Assembly: GCA_014268975.2 (NCBI GenBank)
Contig: CP077096.1
Location: 1,014,501-1,078,500, forward strand
Origin: Pseudomonas wayambapalatensis
GTDB lineage: Bacteria; Pseudomonadota; Gammaproteobacteria; Pseudomonadales; Pseudomonadaceae
Length of the DNA stretch: 64,000 nucleotides
Direction: 5' to 3'
The notes beneath the pieces were generated by a model. The model was not told the origin of the DNA. It did no database searches and worked only from the letters and a program-made list of their open reading frames with translations. Positions 63,134-64,000 of this stretch are shown piece by piece (the stretch's first letter is position 1; each line of letters begins with the position of its first letter). The translations under genes were made by a program, and so were the position numbers.

Positions 63134-63331
63134 ATGTTCAACGACCTGGGGCGACTGGGTAAGTATCTGGGGCAGGCTGCCCGACTGATGGTCGGCATGC
63201 CCGATTACGACACCTATGTCGAGCACATGCAGAACAAGCATCCGGACAAGCCGGTGATGAGCTACGAGGACTTCTTCAAGGAGCGCCAGGAAGCCCGTTA
63301 CGGTGGCAAGGCCGGCCCCAAGTGCTGTTGA
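63134..63331 (+). CDS. YbdD/YjiX-family small protein
   Basis: The 65-residue protein has the family pattern [30 protein letters not shown] and a C-terminal CC. It is nearly always encoded just after cstA or its homologue and is needed with it for substrate uptake in enterics. The start follows GAGGA. A terminator lies downstream. Confidence 0.93.
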   Translation: MFNDLGRLGKYLGQAARLMVGMPDYDTYVEHMQNKHPDKPVMSYEDFFKERQEARYGGKAGPKCC

Positions 63332-63351
63332 GTCTGTAACTTGCTTGAACC

Positions 63352-63381
63352 TGTGGGAGCCCGCGCAATCGGGCTCCCACA
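63352..63381 (+). terminator. Terminator after ybdD
   Basis: TGTGGGAGCCCG and CGGGCTCCCACA pair perfectly around six bases and are followed by GTCATTTTC. It may leave the downstream GTPase to its own promoter or to read-through. Confidence 0.7.
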
Positions 63382-63411
63382 GTCATTTTCGGCTTCAATG
63401 GAGGCAAACGC

Positions 63412-64000
63412 GTGCATACCCCGATTCCCGTCACCGTGCTCACCGGCTTTCTCGGTGCCGGCAAGACCACCCTGCTCAAGCACATGCTCAAGGCCGAGCA
63501 TGGCCTGAAGATCGCCGTGATCGAAAACGAATTCAGCGAGGCGGGCATCGACAGCCAACTGCTGGGCGACGAACCGGTACAGGTGATGACCCTGGCCAAC
63601 GGTTGTGTGTGCTGCAGCATCCATGGCGACCTTACCCGTGCCCTGTACCTGCTGCTCGAACGCCAGGATGCCGGTGAAATCGCCTTCGATCGCCTGGTGA
63701 TCGAGTGCACCGGCCTCGCCGACCCGGCGCCGGTGGCGCAGACCTTCTTCATCGACGAGGAGCTGCGCGAACGCTACATCCTCGACGGCATCATCACCCT
63801 GGTGGACGCCAAGCATGCCGAGTTCCACCTGACCCAGGCCATCGCCCAGGCCCAGGTCGGGTTTGCCGATCGCCTGCTGCTGAGCAAGACCGACCTGGTC
63901 GAGCCTGATGTGGTCGAGGCGCTGCGCGAGCGTTTGGCGCGGATCAATGGCCGCGCACAGATCCGCGTGGTCGAGCATGGTCGTATCGACCTGGCTGAGC
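63412..64000 (+). CDS. yjiA: CobW/YjiA-family P-loop GTPase, N-terminal part
   Basis: The gene runs off the window; 196 codons are seen. The GTG start (HTPIPVTVLTGFLGAGKTTLL) follows GGAGG. Motifs are the P-loop GFLGAGKTT, the ENEFSEAGID switch region, the metal-binding CVCC (residues about 66-69), the Walker B IECTGLADPAPV and the base-recognition SKTDL. Family members deliver or sense metals, often zinc. Position after cstA-ybdD matches YjiA of enterics and P. putida. Confidence 0.92.
   Translation, partial: MHTPIPVTVLTGFLGAGKTTLLKHMLKAEHGLKIAVIENEFSEAGIDSQLLGDEPVQVMTLANGCVCCSIHGDLTRALYLLLERQDAGEIAFDRLVIECTGLADPAPVAQTFFIDEELRERYILDGIITLVDAKHAEFHLTQAIAQAQVGFADRLLLSKTDLVEPDVVEALRERLARINGRAQIRVVEHGRIDLAE

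Noticed and set aside
61075..63198. 707-codon open frame antisense to cstA
   Set aside because: The composition is typical of antisense frames in high-GC DNA, and the plus strand carries an unmistakable CstA.

Overview
The window looks like a Pseudomonas putida-group chromosome. Most of it is GC-rich. It carries P. putida-type REP elements (a GCGGGC/GCCCGC core with CTCCTACAG), a tmRNA with a pseudomonad tag, and the run cioAB - rlmG - LuxR solo (PpoR-like) - fpr - mscL - radA, which I recall as P. putida core synteny. No database search was possible; all family names come from reading the proteins.

Layout. (1) 1-5.3 kb: the end of a polyamine-type ABC permease with aminobutyraldehyde dehydrogenase, an orphan HrpK/NolX-like protein, an AraC regulator and an unknown three-gene envelope operon. 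(2) 5.4-15.4 kb: a LysR regulator diverging from an itaconate-catabolism-type cluster (ich, acyl-CoA dehydrogenase, MmgE/PrpD protein, ict, ccl) followed by a TRAP transporter. The first gene, ich, carries a one-base frameshift in a G run. (3) 15.4-39.5 kb: an accessory zone with lower GC and many scars. It holds an unknown protein, a GMC oxidoreductase between two diverged direct repeats, a CTG-rich relic of a TRAP permease end, IS3-family relics, and a type I secretion system (ABC, HlyD and TolC-like proteins). The secretion system is convergent with a 1852-residue adhesin that has seven 273-bp Ig-like repeats and an FG-GAP propeller. A dead umuC end follows, then a dynamin-pair defence module (LeoBC plus LeoA, Eleos-like), an Mrr-type endonuclease and a complete IS3-family element. 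The zone ends at ssrA, a common island target. (4) 39.5-48.5 kb: core genes: tmRNA, a small periplasmic protein, cyanide-insensitive oxidase cioAB with a 46-residue third gene and an ANR box, rlmG, ppoR, fpr, mscL and radA. (5) 48.5-58.4 kb: a complete haem-acquisition locus, hasI-hasS-hasR-hasA-hasD-hasE-hasF, with two Fur-box-like sites. (6) 58.4-64 kb: an NCS2 nucleobase permease, a PilZ protein, a 50-residue membrane protein, cstA, ybdD and the start of a CobW/YjiA GTPase.

The points most worth a second look are: the Eleos-like pair, whose large subunit carries an alpha/beta-hydrolase in front of its GTPase; the adhesin and its secretion genes, which lie on opposite strands but share a GacA-box-like palindrome about 200 bp upstream of each unit; and the frameshifted ich in an otherwise intact itaconate cluster.
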